Shown here in pieces: positions 1 through 7,994 of a DNA stretch of 64,000 nucleotides; position 1 is the stretch's first letter; the number at the start of each line of letters is the position of its first letter. Location of the stretch: the NCBI GenBank assembly GCA_025716815.1, contig JAIXMN010000044.1:1-64000 (forward strand), written 5' to 3'. The position numbers were made by a program, and so were the translations under genes. The notes under the pieces were generated by a model. That model worked only from the letters and a program-made list of their open reading frames with translations. It was not told the DNA's origin and ran no database searches. The DNA comes from Dichotomocladium elegans. Taxonomy: Eukaryota > Mucoromycota > Mucoromycetes > Mucorales > Lichtheimiaceae.

Positions 1-46
1 GCTCGGAATATATATAATTTGAAGCCTTGCTCGCCCGAAGCAAAGC

Positions 47-1087
47 TTAATACACGCGAGATGGCAGCAGCGCGGCGGGGGACAGGATCCGTTTGTTCTT
101 CGTTGCGTGTGGGGACTTGGCTTTTTGCACACGATCCGCCCAGGTGAGTGGCGCAGGGGCAGAAGTAGCTTCGGTGGTGGGTGCGGCGGTGGCGTACCGA
201 GATGCCGCGGTGCCAGTCGGTGCATCCAAGGGGTTTTTGACGAGCATGTCGTCATTGTCGTTGGCCTGAGCGTCCAGTTTATGCTGCAGTGCAGCTATCG
301 TAGCCTCCGCATTGGCGAGTTGGTTCTTCAACTGCTGGTTCTCAGCAAGCAGGGATTCAAGCTGGTCCACCCGACGGCGGGTGGTATTAAGCTCCTCCAT
401 GATTTTTTGCATGAAGTCGGGGAGGGCTTCATGGTGCTCAAAGATGAGCGGGGCCGAGTTTGTGGCCGAGGTCTCCAAGGTGGATTCGATGGTATCCATC
501 GCGTTGCTGGGAGGTGGGAGGGCAGGCGCGGGGGCCGGAATCGACTCCAACGAGGTGCAGGCTGGGGCAGACGTGGCATGGGCTGCAAGCAGCTTCTCCA
601 TAGCCTGGAACGTGTAGGTCGTGTTGCACTTACACTTGTACTGCGGGCGCGGGGGAGTGGTTTTGCTGCTGCCGTTCTTCCGTATCCCATTGGGGAGGCG
701 GCACACGGGGCAGACGAGTTCCTGGCGTATTTTTCGGAAAAGGGCCTCGTGTTCTACAACCATAGTTGCAGCGGGAGAAAAATTTTTGGCTTTTTGCACA
801 GCCGTTGCAGTTACTTTTTCTTTTGACGCAGCCCCCATTTCAAAGGTAAACTGGAACTCGGTCTGGGACTGCAATGTCGGGGATCGAGTAGCCGAGACGC
901 GGTTCTTTTTAATCTCGGGGAGATGTGAAGGGCGGACTGAGGTGGTCGACAAACGGCGTTTACTGATTCCGCTGGTGATGGGGATGCGCGATGTTCGGGA
1001 GTTGTGCAAAGTCGAAGGGGCGGCCGATTGGACTTGGGATGTTCCTTCTGGTGATCGCGATGGGGATTCCTGCGCTATGGGGTGCAC
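47..1087 (-). pseudogene. LINE ORF1 (gag-like) fragment, frameshifted
   Basis: Minus-strand reading frame of 346 codons whose protein resembles ORF1 of the LINE at 12272. Shared features are a CxxC...CxC zinc-binding cluster near residues 125-155, a stretch close to LIFEHHEALPDFMQ followed by a coiled coil with heptad leucines, and a short WADRVQKA-like block. It stops at 47-49, but the next bases towards position 1, read in another frame, continue the similarity (a GFKLYIF-like stretch matching the GFQLVHLP region of the better copy). It is therefore a frameshifted ORF1, not a complete protein. No ATG is visible in frame; the open frame runs back towards the tRNA gene. The LINE 5' side faces the tRNA 5' side. 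ORF1 proteins of such elements bind RNA; that role is known of the family and not shown here. Confidence 0.75.
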
Positions 1088-1188
1088 GTTTGGAGGTGTT
1101 GGTGGTGGTGTTTGAGATGATATTGTTGCTGACGTCAGGGGTAAACTATTAGCCGCCGTAAAAAGTATACGGCGAGTGAAAGAGAAGC

Positions 1189-1262
1189 GATTCCTTGGTG
1201 TAGTTGGTTATCACGTCTGTCTAACACACAGACGGTCGCCAGTTCGAGTCTGGCAGGAATCA
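1189..1262 (+). tRNA. trnV(AAC): tRNA-Val, anticodon AAC
   Basis: A full cloverleaf can be folded by eye. The 7-bp acceptor stem GATTCCT/AGGAATC is perfect, the D arm is GTG...CAC, the anticodon stem TCTGT/ACAGA closes the 7-nt loop CTAACAC (anticodon AAC at 1223-1225, with T33 present), the variable loop has 5 nt, and the T arm is GCCAG-TTCGAGT-CTGGC with discriminator A. There is no intron. A T4 run about 10 nt downstream can serve as Pol III terminator. It is flanked by a LINE ORF1 remnant on its 5' side and by two Gypsy elements starting 47 bp past its 3' end. Confidence 0.95.
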
Positions 1263-1308
1263 GTAATTGAACTTTTGTGTCGTTGTCGTGCTTATATTTT
1301 TGTCGGTG

Positions 1309-1630
1309 TGTCGCGTATGAATTCTGGAGCCAATCAGATCGACTTGCTGTAGGGACCCAAAAAGGGGATTATTGGAGAACATCTACCCCTGACTCCATCG
1401 ACGTCCCTGTCGACTGCATTTATTGTCCGGGTTGCATTTATTAACCCGTCTACATTTATTAATTCGTTAAGCCATGGCAATGAGTATGAAGATACCGGAC
1501 TGGCCCTTCCACTTTAACTAATATAAATACCTGGGTGTTTGTCGTAAATAAAACGGGGAATACTACTACATTAATTATCACTGCCCATCACTATCGCTGG
1601 CTAAGGTTTATCCGCCAAAAATAGTCGACA
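1309..1630 (+). repeat. 5' LTR of Gypsy-1
   Basis: 322-bp direct repeat of 6210-6531, beginning TGTCG and ending CGACA, the short inverted ends expected of an LTR. It contains a TATA-like AATATAAATA followed by an AATAAA signal, fitting promoter and polyadenylation functions. Confidence 0.95.
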
Positions 1631-1632
1631 AC

Positions 1633-1644
1633 TGGTAGCTGATG
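1633..1644 (+). other. Primer-binding site of Gypsy-1
   Basis: TGGTAGCTGATG starts two bases after the 5' LTR. It would pair with a tRNA 3' end ...CAGCTACCA. The same 12 bases occur at the same offset in Gypsy-2. An initiator-Met tRNA primer is plausible, but that tRNA is not in this window. Confidence 0.7.
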
Positions 1645-1649
1645 CTTAT

Positions 1650-2717
1650 ATGACCCACCCGACTCAAGCTATTCCACCCAGCTTCCGAACATATCGCAGC
1701 GACCGCTTGCGAGCATACGACGACGACGACGAGGAACCCCCTGAAACAAGATCTATATTAGAAGATATACCGGAAAGCCCCATTATGCCAAGTCAAGAAC
1801 AAGAACTACCACAGGAAGACGCGACCCAAGTGATGCTCAAGGCAGTCCTTGCACTTCTTGCAAAGAAGGAAGGTTTTTCGGTGAAAATGCGTGAACCCGA
1901 CACGTACAACGGAGACCGCTCCCTTGATGCCGTGCAATGTTGGACACGCGCGGTCGAACGGTACTTGGGTATGTCCTCACTTCCACAGCATGACTGGCCC
2001 GAATATGCCAAAACACTGTTACGGGGTGACGCTGATATCTGGTGGCAGCACGAAGAGCGTTTTGGTGAGGACATTGCTGACTGGAACGATTTTAAGAGAC
2101 GCATCATCCGCACTTTCAGTCCAGTGAACGCAAGTCAATTGGCACGAGACCGCCTAGCGAGTTTGACGCAGGTCGGCTCAGTACAAGCGTACGTCACACA
2201 GTTCCAGATTGCCTGTGCCTCGCTGCCGCACATGACGGATGATGAGGCCCTTGACAGGTTCGTGAGAGGTCTACAAGAAGAGGTATGCGTACACGTCAGG
2301 ACTTGCTTCCCTCAGACCTCCACCGAGGCGATCCGCATCGCACTGGCGTACGAAAGTGCTCGTCGTAGGGGTCACGATTTTAACGACACACCAGGATCTT
2401 ATGGATCCGTACCTTCACAATCCACGTTCCGAAATATCACAACAACGCCCCAGTACTTACGGACCAACGGGGTCGCGCCAATGGATCTAGACGCGATACA
2501 CTTCCAGCAAGGCGGGCGTGGAGAACGAAATAACCAAGGGCGGCGCCACGGCTCACGTGATCATCTACGTAGCAAGGAATGCTTCAACTGTGGCGGCCGA
2601 GGACATCTCGCACGGGAATGCCCATCAGAGTTAGCGGAGCCCGGTAAGCAACGTCGCAGCAACCAGCGGCAACCCAGTTTCCAAGGCCACCCAAAAGGCA
2701 AGGCGCGGATGCATTGA
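1650..2717 (+). CDS. gag: Gypsy-1 Gag polyprotein
   Basis: 355-residue Gag. Residues about 80-200 form a retrotransposon gag (capsid) domain, with the YNGDRSLDA and WNDFKRRI regions and a DEALDRFVRGL block. A CCHC zinc knuckle CFNCGGRGHLARECP lies near residue 310, followed by a basic tail. Gag packages the element RNA in cytoplasmic particles (family knowledge). The ATG at 1650 lies just inside the primer-binding site and is the first in frame. The stop at 2715-2717 overlaps the pol frame, which lies one base back. The ORF is intact, whereas the matching gag of Gypsy-2 is frameshifted. Confidence 0.93.
   Translation: MTHPTQAIPPSFRTYRSDRLRAYDDDDEEPPETRSILEDIPESPIMPSQEQELPQEDATQVMLKAVLALLAKKEGFSVKMREPDTYNGDRSLDAVQCWTRAVERYLGMSSLPQHDWPEYAKTLLRGDADIWWQHEERFGEDIADWNDFKRRIIRTFSPVNASQLARDRLASLTQVGSVQAYVTQFQIACASLPHMTDDEALDRFVRGLQEEVCVHVRTCFPQTSTEAIRIALAYESARRRGHDFNDTPGSYGSVPSQSTFRNITTTPQYLRTNGVAPMDLDAIHFQQGGRGERNNQGRRHGSRDHLRSKECFNCGGRGHLARECPSELAEPGKQRRSNQRQPSFQGHPKGKARMH
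2690..2696 (+). other. Putative -1 ribosomal frameshift site, CCCAAAA
   Basis: In gag frame the bases read C CCA AAA, the X XXY YYZ pattern of -1 slippery heptamers, 19 nt before the gag stop. The pol frame is exactly -1 to gag and is open upstream through this point, so slippage would give a Gag-Pol fusion. Gypsy-2 has GGGAAAA at the equivalent place. This is inferred from sequence only. Confidence 0.65.
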
Positions 2718-5700
2718 AGAGGGTCCATCCGCGCCCACAACAACAATCCCTCAACGCGATCAAGGCCGAGCACGAAAAGGCCAAAGTGTCAGAAGAGGCA
2801 CTCATCGATCTATCCGACGGCGAGGACCAAGAGGCCCGGAGGCTTCAGGACCATTTAGAAGCAGACAGGCACCATCTTGACGATTTATTATCAATAAACA
2901 AAACTGATTTGCCATTGTACTCCATGTTATGCGACGGTCGTCCCGTGAACGTCCTTATTGACTCGGGAGCCACGGGTTCTTATGTGGCGCCTCGTGTCGC
3001 CACTAACCTATCCATTCGAACCGTACCTGGCAGACAAGTGGAAACTGCTGGTGGACATGTCCTACACATTACCTCACAAGCCACATTGCCCCTCGATGCA
3101 CAAGGTTACAAGCACACGATCGAAGCATACATCCTCGAAACCAAGTTTGATGTAATTTTGGGCCGCGACTGGCTCAAGACAGTTAATCCGATGCCTGACT
3201 GGGACCTTGACACATGGCGGATCAACACCAATAACAACAGCTACGTCTTGCGCCCGCAGCAGCAACGCGCAGTCCCCGACCTGGCCTACTTAATTTCGCA
3301 CAGGCAAGTACAGCGCATGGAACGATCCAAGCAAATCGAACAGATGTTCCTTTGCTATGTTCGACCCAATTCACAGGAAGTCGGCGAGCCAAAGGACAAC
3401 ATGTATTCCTCTCTGGTGGCCGAATTCAGTGACGTGTTCCAGGACAAATTGCCCGGTCTTCCTCCAGACCGCGGTGTCGAACATGTCATTGACACAGGCG
3501 ATGCCAATCCGATATCGAGGCCGCCATTCAAGATGAGTCCCCGCGAGCTAGACGAGCTCAGAAAACAAATAAGTGAACTGCTGGACCTTCGCCTGATCCG
3601 ACCGAGTTCTTCGCCATGGGGAGCCCCTGTGCTCTTTGTCCGAAAAAAAGATGGCTCTATGCGCCTCTGCGTTGATTATCGTGCAGTCAATCGAGTCACA
3701 CTCCGTAACACACACCCATTACCACGCATCGATGAGTGCTTGGAGAGACTTGGGGGCGCCAAGTTCTTCTCTAGCATCGACTTGAAGAGTGGATACCATC
3801 AGGTGCGTATCCGAGAAGAAGATATCCCCAAAACGGCTTTTAATACTCGCTATGGGTCGTACGAGTTCCTTGTCCTACCATTTGGCCTTACAAATGCACC
3901 GCCTACCTTCCAAAAGCTTATGAATTCGATACTCGGGGATTATCTCGATGACTTCGCCTTGGTCTATCTAGATGACATCCTCATCTTCAGCAAATCGGAA
4001 GCCGAACATTATCAGCACGTTCGCCAAGTACTGGAGCGTCTGCGCAAAGCGAAGTTGATTGCCAACCTCAAGAAGTGCGAGCTGAACAAGACCGAACTTG
4101 AGTTTGTTGGGTTCCAAGTATCGGCGAACGGTATCCTCCCGTCAAGGAAAAAGGTACAAGCTATTTTAGAATGGCCGCAACCAGCAAACGTACAAGAGGT
4201 CCGCCAGTTCATCGGCTTAGGATCGCACTATCGGCGATTCATTCGCGATTTCGCGGCGATTGCAGCACCATTAACTGACTTAACAAAAGGCACGGGCACG
4301 AAGAAAAGGGAGATAACCTGGACTGCCGACTGTCAACGTGCATTTGAAGAAATCAAGGCCCGAATGAGCGGCGCACCAATTCTTCAGCCACCTAATCCAG
4401 ACTTACCTTTTGTGATAGAAACAGATGCATCTGATTACGGCGTAGGCGCTGTTCTCCTGCAAGATGGCCCAGATGGCCAAAGACACCCATTGGCCTTTGA
4501 ATCCAAAAAGCTTTCGGCTGCGGAGCGCAATTATCCTGCACAAGAGCGCGAGCTTTTAGCGATTCTCCATGCTCTCCGGACCTGGCGTTGCTTCATTGAA
4601 GGGCGGCGCTACACTGTGTTCACCGACCATCATCCGTTGAAATATTTTCGTTCTCAGACCAAGCCAACGCCACGGTTAACTCGTTGGATTGCCGAGATGG
4701 AGCTTTATGACCCCGACATACAATACAAACCAGGTAAAGAAAATCACGTTCCTGATCTATTGTCACGGCGCGACGGCGTAGCATGTAGAACCACCGAAAA
4801 TGATCTTGAGCCAGAGTATTTGTATGCGGTACGCTCCATACAGGAATCGGACTGGCCGAAATTCTACGCTAAGCCGGAGGACCAATGGCCAGCTATGTAC
4901 AAGGATCTCCTCATCAAGCACAAAGATAAGTTCGCCAGCAACAATGGCCAAGTGTTCCGTTACGTCAAGATCGGCAAGGATAAGCACGAAGTGCGTTACG
5001 TGCTATTTGCTCGACGAGCCGACCTGGTGCAGAACTTCCATCAAGCATTTGGCCATGCTGGTAATACGACCGTGTACGATTTGATGCGTAAAAGGTGGTG
5101 GTGGCCTGATATGCGTACCGATATCCAGTGCTGGCTAGCTTCATGTCCGCAGTGCCAACTGGCTTCCAACGCAGGACGCAACATCCATCACGCGCCGATG
5201 AAACCTTTAGAAGTACCGCCCGCTTTCTCGCGCTGGCATCTAGACTTTGTGGGCGAGCTTCCCACCACTGCATCAGGTAATCGTTGGCTTCTTGTTGGCG
5301 TCGACTCAATGACAAACTGGACCGTCGCCCGCGCAGTCCCTGACGCGACCGGAGAGGCTATTGCCAATTTTCTATACGAGGAAATTGTTATGCGATTTGG
5401 CTGCCCGGCAGAGATCGTTACCGACCGTGGAGCCAACTTCATGTCCAATATTCTCAGTATTTACTTAGGCCGCTTGAAGCTCAAGCATATGCTGACCTCG
5501 GCATACCACCCCCGCACCAACGGCAAGGCCGAACGCACGAATGGTATTTTCAAACAAATGCTGCGCAAGTATGTCAACGGCAAGATACACCAATGGGATC
5601 AATTCATTGAACCCTCCCTCTTCTCCTGTCGGATACGCAAGCATCGAACAACGGGGTTCAGTCCATTTTTCCTAGTATACGGGCAAGAACCCAGGCTCCC

Positions 5701-6253
5701 CGGTGATGCGCTCCGACCTTTCCTTGATAACTCCACCCCATTGTCGCCTAACCCTACGCCCACGTCGGTTCGTATTCCGGAAGTCCGTCGATTACAAGAA
5801 GCTCGGGAGCTCGCCACACAACGTCTTCACGATAATGCCGCAAAAGACAAAGCTCGCTGGGATGCACTTATCCGGCCGCAGCAGTTCTCCATAGGTGACC
5901 ACGTGCTTCTACGCCATGAAAACAAATTGAGTCTCGAATATAATTGGAAGGGCCCCTTTCGAGTTCTCGCTTGCAACTACGACACCAACATATATAAGCT
6001 CAGTGACCTCCAAGGCCGCGGATATTCCTCCTGGGTCCACACCGATCGCCTCCGACCTATCCACACTGGTTCTCCAGTCACACAAGACCCTTGGTATGAC
6101 CCGACCGCTGCTCGAGCTGCCGAACGACGCCATCTGGAAGCCGCCGCTGCCGCCAATGCCCAGTTATCCGTGTTGTCCGAGGACGACCAACCTTCTGGGG
6201 AGGGGGTATTGTCGCGTATGAATTCTGGAGCCAATCAGATCGACTTGCTGTAG
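2714..6253 (+). CDS. pol: Gypsy-1 Pol polyprotein (protease, RT, RNase H, integrase)
   Basis: About 1,180 residues, counted from a TTG. There is no need for an own start because the frame is open upstream and probably entered by -1 frameshifting. Seen in order: aspartic protease IDSGATGSYV near residue 82; reverse transcriptase with LVYLDDILIF near 415; RNase H ETDASDYGVGA near 570; integrase H-H-C-C zinc domain near 775-815; D,D,E residues in HLDFVGEL, VTDRGANF and NGKAERTNG; and a GPF/Y module near 1080. No chromodomain is visible. The last 15 codons run into the 3' LTR. There are no internal stops, so the protein looks functional. It copies the element RNA and inserts the cDNA (family knowledge). 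Confidence 0.95.
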   Translation: MKRVHPRPQQQSLNAIKAEHEKAKVSEEALIDLSDGEDQEARRLQDHLEADRHHLDDLLSINKTDLPLYSMLCDGRPVNVLIDSGATGSYVAPRVATNLSIRTVPGRQVETAGGHVLHITSQATLPLDAQGYKHTIEAYILETKFDVILGRDWLKTVNPMPDWDLDTWRINTNNNSYVLRPQQQRAVPDLAYLISHRQVQRMERSKQIEQMFLCYVRPNSQEVGEPKDNMYSSLVAEFSDVFQDKLPGLPPDRGVEHVIDTGDANPISRPPFKMSPRELDELRKQISELLDLRLIRPSSSPWGAPVLFVRKKDGSMRLCVDYRAVNRVTLRNTHPLPRIDECLERLGGAKFFSSIDLKSGYHQVRIREEDIPKTAFNTRYGSYEFLVLPFGLTNAPPTFQKLMNSILGDYLDDFALVYLDDILIFSKSEAEHYQHVRQVLERLRKAKLIANLKKCELNKTELEFVGFQVSANGILPSRKKVQAILEWPQPANVQEVRQFIGLGSHYRRFIRDFAAIAAPLTDLTKGTGTKKREITWTADCQRAFEEIKARMSGAPILQPPNPDLPFVIETDASDYGVGAVLLQDGPDGQRHPLAFESKKLSAAERNYPAQERELLAILHALRTWRCFIEGRRYTVFTDHHPLKYFRSQTKPTPRLTRWIAEMELYDPDIQYKPGKENHVPDLLSRRDGVACRTTENDLEPEYLYAVRSIQESDWPKFYAKPEDQWPAMYKDLLIKHKDKFASNNGQVFRYVKIGKDKHEVRYVLFARRADLVQNFHQAFGHAGNTTVYDLMRKRWWWPDMRTDIQCWLASCPQCQLASNAGRNIHHAPMKPLEVPPAFSRWHLDFVGELPTTASGNRWLLVGVDSMTNWTVARAVPDATGEAIANFLYEEIVMRFGCPAEIVTDRGANFMSNILSIYLGRLKLKHMLTSAYHPRTNGKAERTNGIFKQMLRKYVNGKIHQWDQFIEPSLFSCRIRKHRTTGFSPFFLVYGQEPRLPGDALRPFLDNSTPLSPNPTPTSVRIPEVRRLQEARELATQRLHDNAAKDKARWDALIRPQQFSIGDHVLLRHENKLSLEYNWKGPFRVLACNYDTNIYKLSDLQGRGYSSWVHTDRLRPIHTGSPVTQDPWYDPTAARAAERRHLEAAAAANAQLSVLSEDDQPSGEGVLSRMNSGANQIDLL
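6197..6206 (+). other. Polypurine tract of Gypsy-1
   Basis: GGGGAGGGGG ending three bases before the 3' LTR at 6210 is the expected plus-strand primer. It lies inside the end of the pol reading frame. Confidence 0.75.
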
Positions 6254-6531
6254 GGACCCAAAAAGGGGATTATTGGAGAACATCTACCCCTGACTCCATC
6301 GACGTCCCTGTCGACTGCATTTATTGTCCGGGTTGCATTTATTAACCCGTCTACATTTATTAATTCGTTAAGCCATGGCAATGAGTATGAAGATACCGGA
6401 CTGGCCCTTCCACTTTAACTAATATAAATACCTGGGTGTTTGTCGTAAATAAAACGGGGAATACTACTACATTAATTATCACTGCCCATCACTATCGCTG
6501 GCTAAGGTTTATCCGCCAAAAATAGTCGACA
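6210..6531 (+). repeat. 3' LTR of Gypsy-1
   Basis: 322-bp repeat of 1309-1630 with no difference seen by eye. It carries the last codons and stop of pol at its start and is followed by the GGTG duplication at 6532-6535. Confidence 0.95.
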
Positions 6532-6535
6532 GGTG

Positions 6536-6829
6536 TGTCGTAGTCGGACTCGGCGGGATTTCCCTTTTTAGTAACCACACCATTGTTGCCGTTCGAACAC
6601 GTAGTCGCCTCTCGTTAACCCACGTCGCCGCCAACACGTAGTCTCCTCTCCATTGAACACGTAGTCATCCCTCAACATGCCACGTAACCATTGCCTTATA
6701 TTTGGCATCACCACAACAGCTAGAAAAACATATAAATACTCCCCTCCGTTACAAACAATAAAAGGGCATCTTATCATATCTTCTACTTGTCTGTTCCTGG
6801 CTACGGTCTGATCCGCCAATTACACGACA
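6536..6829 (+). repeat. 5' LTR of Gypsy-2
   Basis: Begins TGTCGT and ends ACGACA (perfect 6-bp inverted ends). A TATA-like ACATATAAATA lies near 6728 and AATAAA near 6757. Its end is defined by the primer-binding site that follows two bases later. No second copy is present in the window. Confidence 0.85.
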
Positions 6830-6831
6830 AC

Positions 6832-6843
6832 TGGTAGCTGATG
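6832..6843 (+). other. Primer-binding site of Gypsy-2
   Basis: TGGTAGCTGATG, identical to Gypsy-1 and at the same 2-base spacing from the LTR, although the LTRs themselves differ. This supports a shared tRNA primer. Confidence 0.7.
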
Positions 6844-6847
6844 TATC

Positions 6848-7932
6848 TTGATGAATAACCGACAATCAAAACAGCCTGATACTGCCAATTTTCGAACATA
6901 TCGCAAGATTCAAGACCACCTTTTGGACTCGGACGACGAAACCACGACAACACACGAACTTACCTTCGAGGAACAAACAAGGACAATGGCCACACATTTG
7001 CCCGGACAAGGAAACCAAGAACCAGAACGGCTACAGGACCCGAATATACTTTTGGTCCAATTGTTGCAAAAGCTTTTGGACAAACCGGACACTAAGACCC
7101 CCAGTTTTCGCGCCCGCATACGTGAACCAGACACGTACAATGGCGACCGCTCGTTAGATGCCGCGCAAAGTTGGGTGCGATCAGTGGAACGTTATCTCGA
7201 GATGGCAAAACTCGAGGAGTACCAGTGGGTCGATTATGCTGCTACGTTGCTGCGAGGAGAAGCGGAGGTGTGGTTTCGACAACAAGAACGTACGGGGGAC
7301 ATCACAGAGTGGAGCGATTTCAAGAAACGAATTCTGACGGCATATAGTCCCCCAAATGCACCGCAATTAGCAAGGGATAGACTCGCAGCTTTACAACAAT
7401 CGGGTACGGTGGCGACCTACGTAGCACAATTCCAGTCCGTCTGTGCTTCGCTGCAAAACATGACCGACGACGAGGCACTGGATCGTTTCGTCTGCAATCT
7501 GCAACCACACGTCAGACTCCACGTTGCTACCCAGTTCCCCGCTACATTGCGGATGCCATAAGGCTGGCGCTAGCATTTGAAAGCGCGCAACAAATGTCCC
7601 AAGGCTTTTTCCAAAACTCACAACCAATCGCACCGGCGCACCAGGCACATATGACTAACCCCGTCCCCGAATATCTCCGCTCCTCTGGTGTGGCGCCAAT
7701 GGACTTGGATGCTATCCGCCCAAGAGGATCAAGCCAATGGCGCGCACCCGGTCGCGGAAATATCAACCGGCGCCAGCGCAGCTCCCACAACAGCAATGAC
7801 GACGACAAGGATTGCTACAACTGTGGCGGCTTAGGGCACATCGCGCGCAACTGTTCGTCTCGTCGCCGTTTTAATCAAGCTCATGGTCAAGGCCGCCAAT
7901 ACCAGGGAAAAGGCCCAGCGCGACGGGATTAG
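6848..7932 (+). pseudogene. gag: Gypsy-2 gag, frameshifted
   Basis: The first 237 codons (6848-7561) align with the Gypsy-1 capsid region, with the same YNGDRSLDA block. The frame then ends, and a second frame from about 7560 to 7932 carries the Gag C-terminus, including the zinc knuckle CYNCGGLGHIARNC. One indel near 7545-7560 explains the break. The ATG at 6848 lies just after the primer-binding site. Confidence 0.88.
7905..7911 (+). other. Putative -1 frameshift site, GGGAAAA, in Gypsy-2
   Basis: In gag frame it reads G GGA AAA, matching X XXY YYZ, at the place equivalent to the CCCAAAA of Gypsy-1, 18 nt before the gag TAG. The pol frame is -1 and open through this site. The base composition of the heptamer has changed, but the pattern is kept. 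Confidence 0.65.
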
Positions 7933-7994
7933 AGGGAGTTCCGCCGCGCCATTCAGTAAACCCATCCCTCAACGTTGTCAAGGAGGCCCCACCT

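Larger units (their letters stand above)
1309..6531 (+). mobile_element. Complete Ty3/Gypsy LTR retrotransposon (Gypsy-1)
   Basis: 5,223-bp element with two 322-bp LTRs that look identical, a primer-binding site two bases inside the 5' LTR, gag and pol open reading frames in a -1 relation, and a purine tract before the 3' LTR. A 4-bp duplication GGTG flanks it (1305-1308 and 6532-6535). Domain order protease, reverse transcriptase, RNase H, integrase places it in Ty3/Gypsy. Both ORFs are undamaged, so it is probably a recent and possibly still mobile copy. Its right flank is directly the left end of Gypsy-2. Confidence 0.95.

Noticed and set aside
107..826. Plus-strand ORF of 239 codons opposite the LINE ORF1 remnant
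   Set aside because: Antisense shadow of a frame that has clear similarity to LINE ORF1; its glycine/arginine-rich content is the complement of that coding sequence.
5900..6253. Chromodomain at the end of Gypsy-1 Pol
   Set aside because: Only a GPF/Y-type module and a disordered tail are visible; the aromatic cage pattern of a chromodomain is absent.
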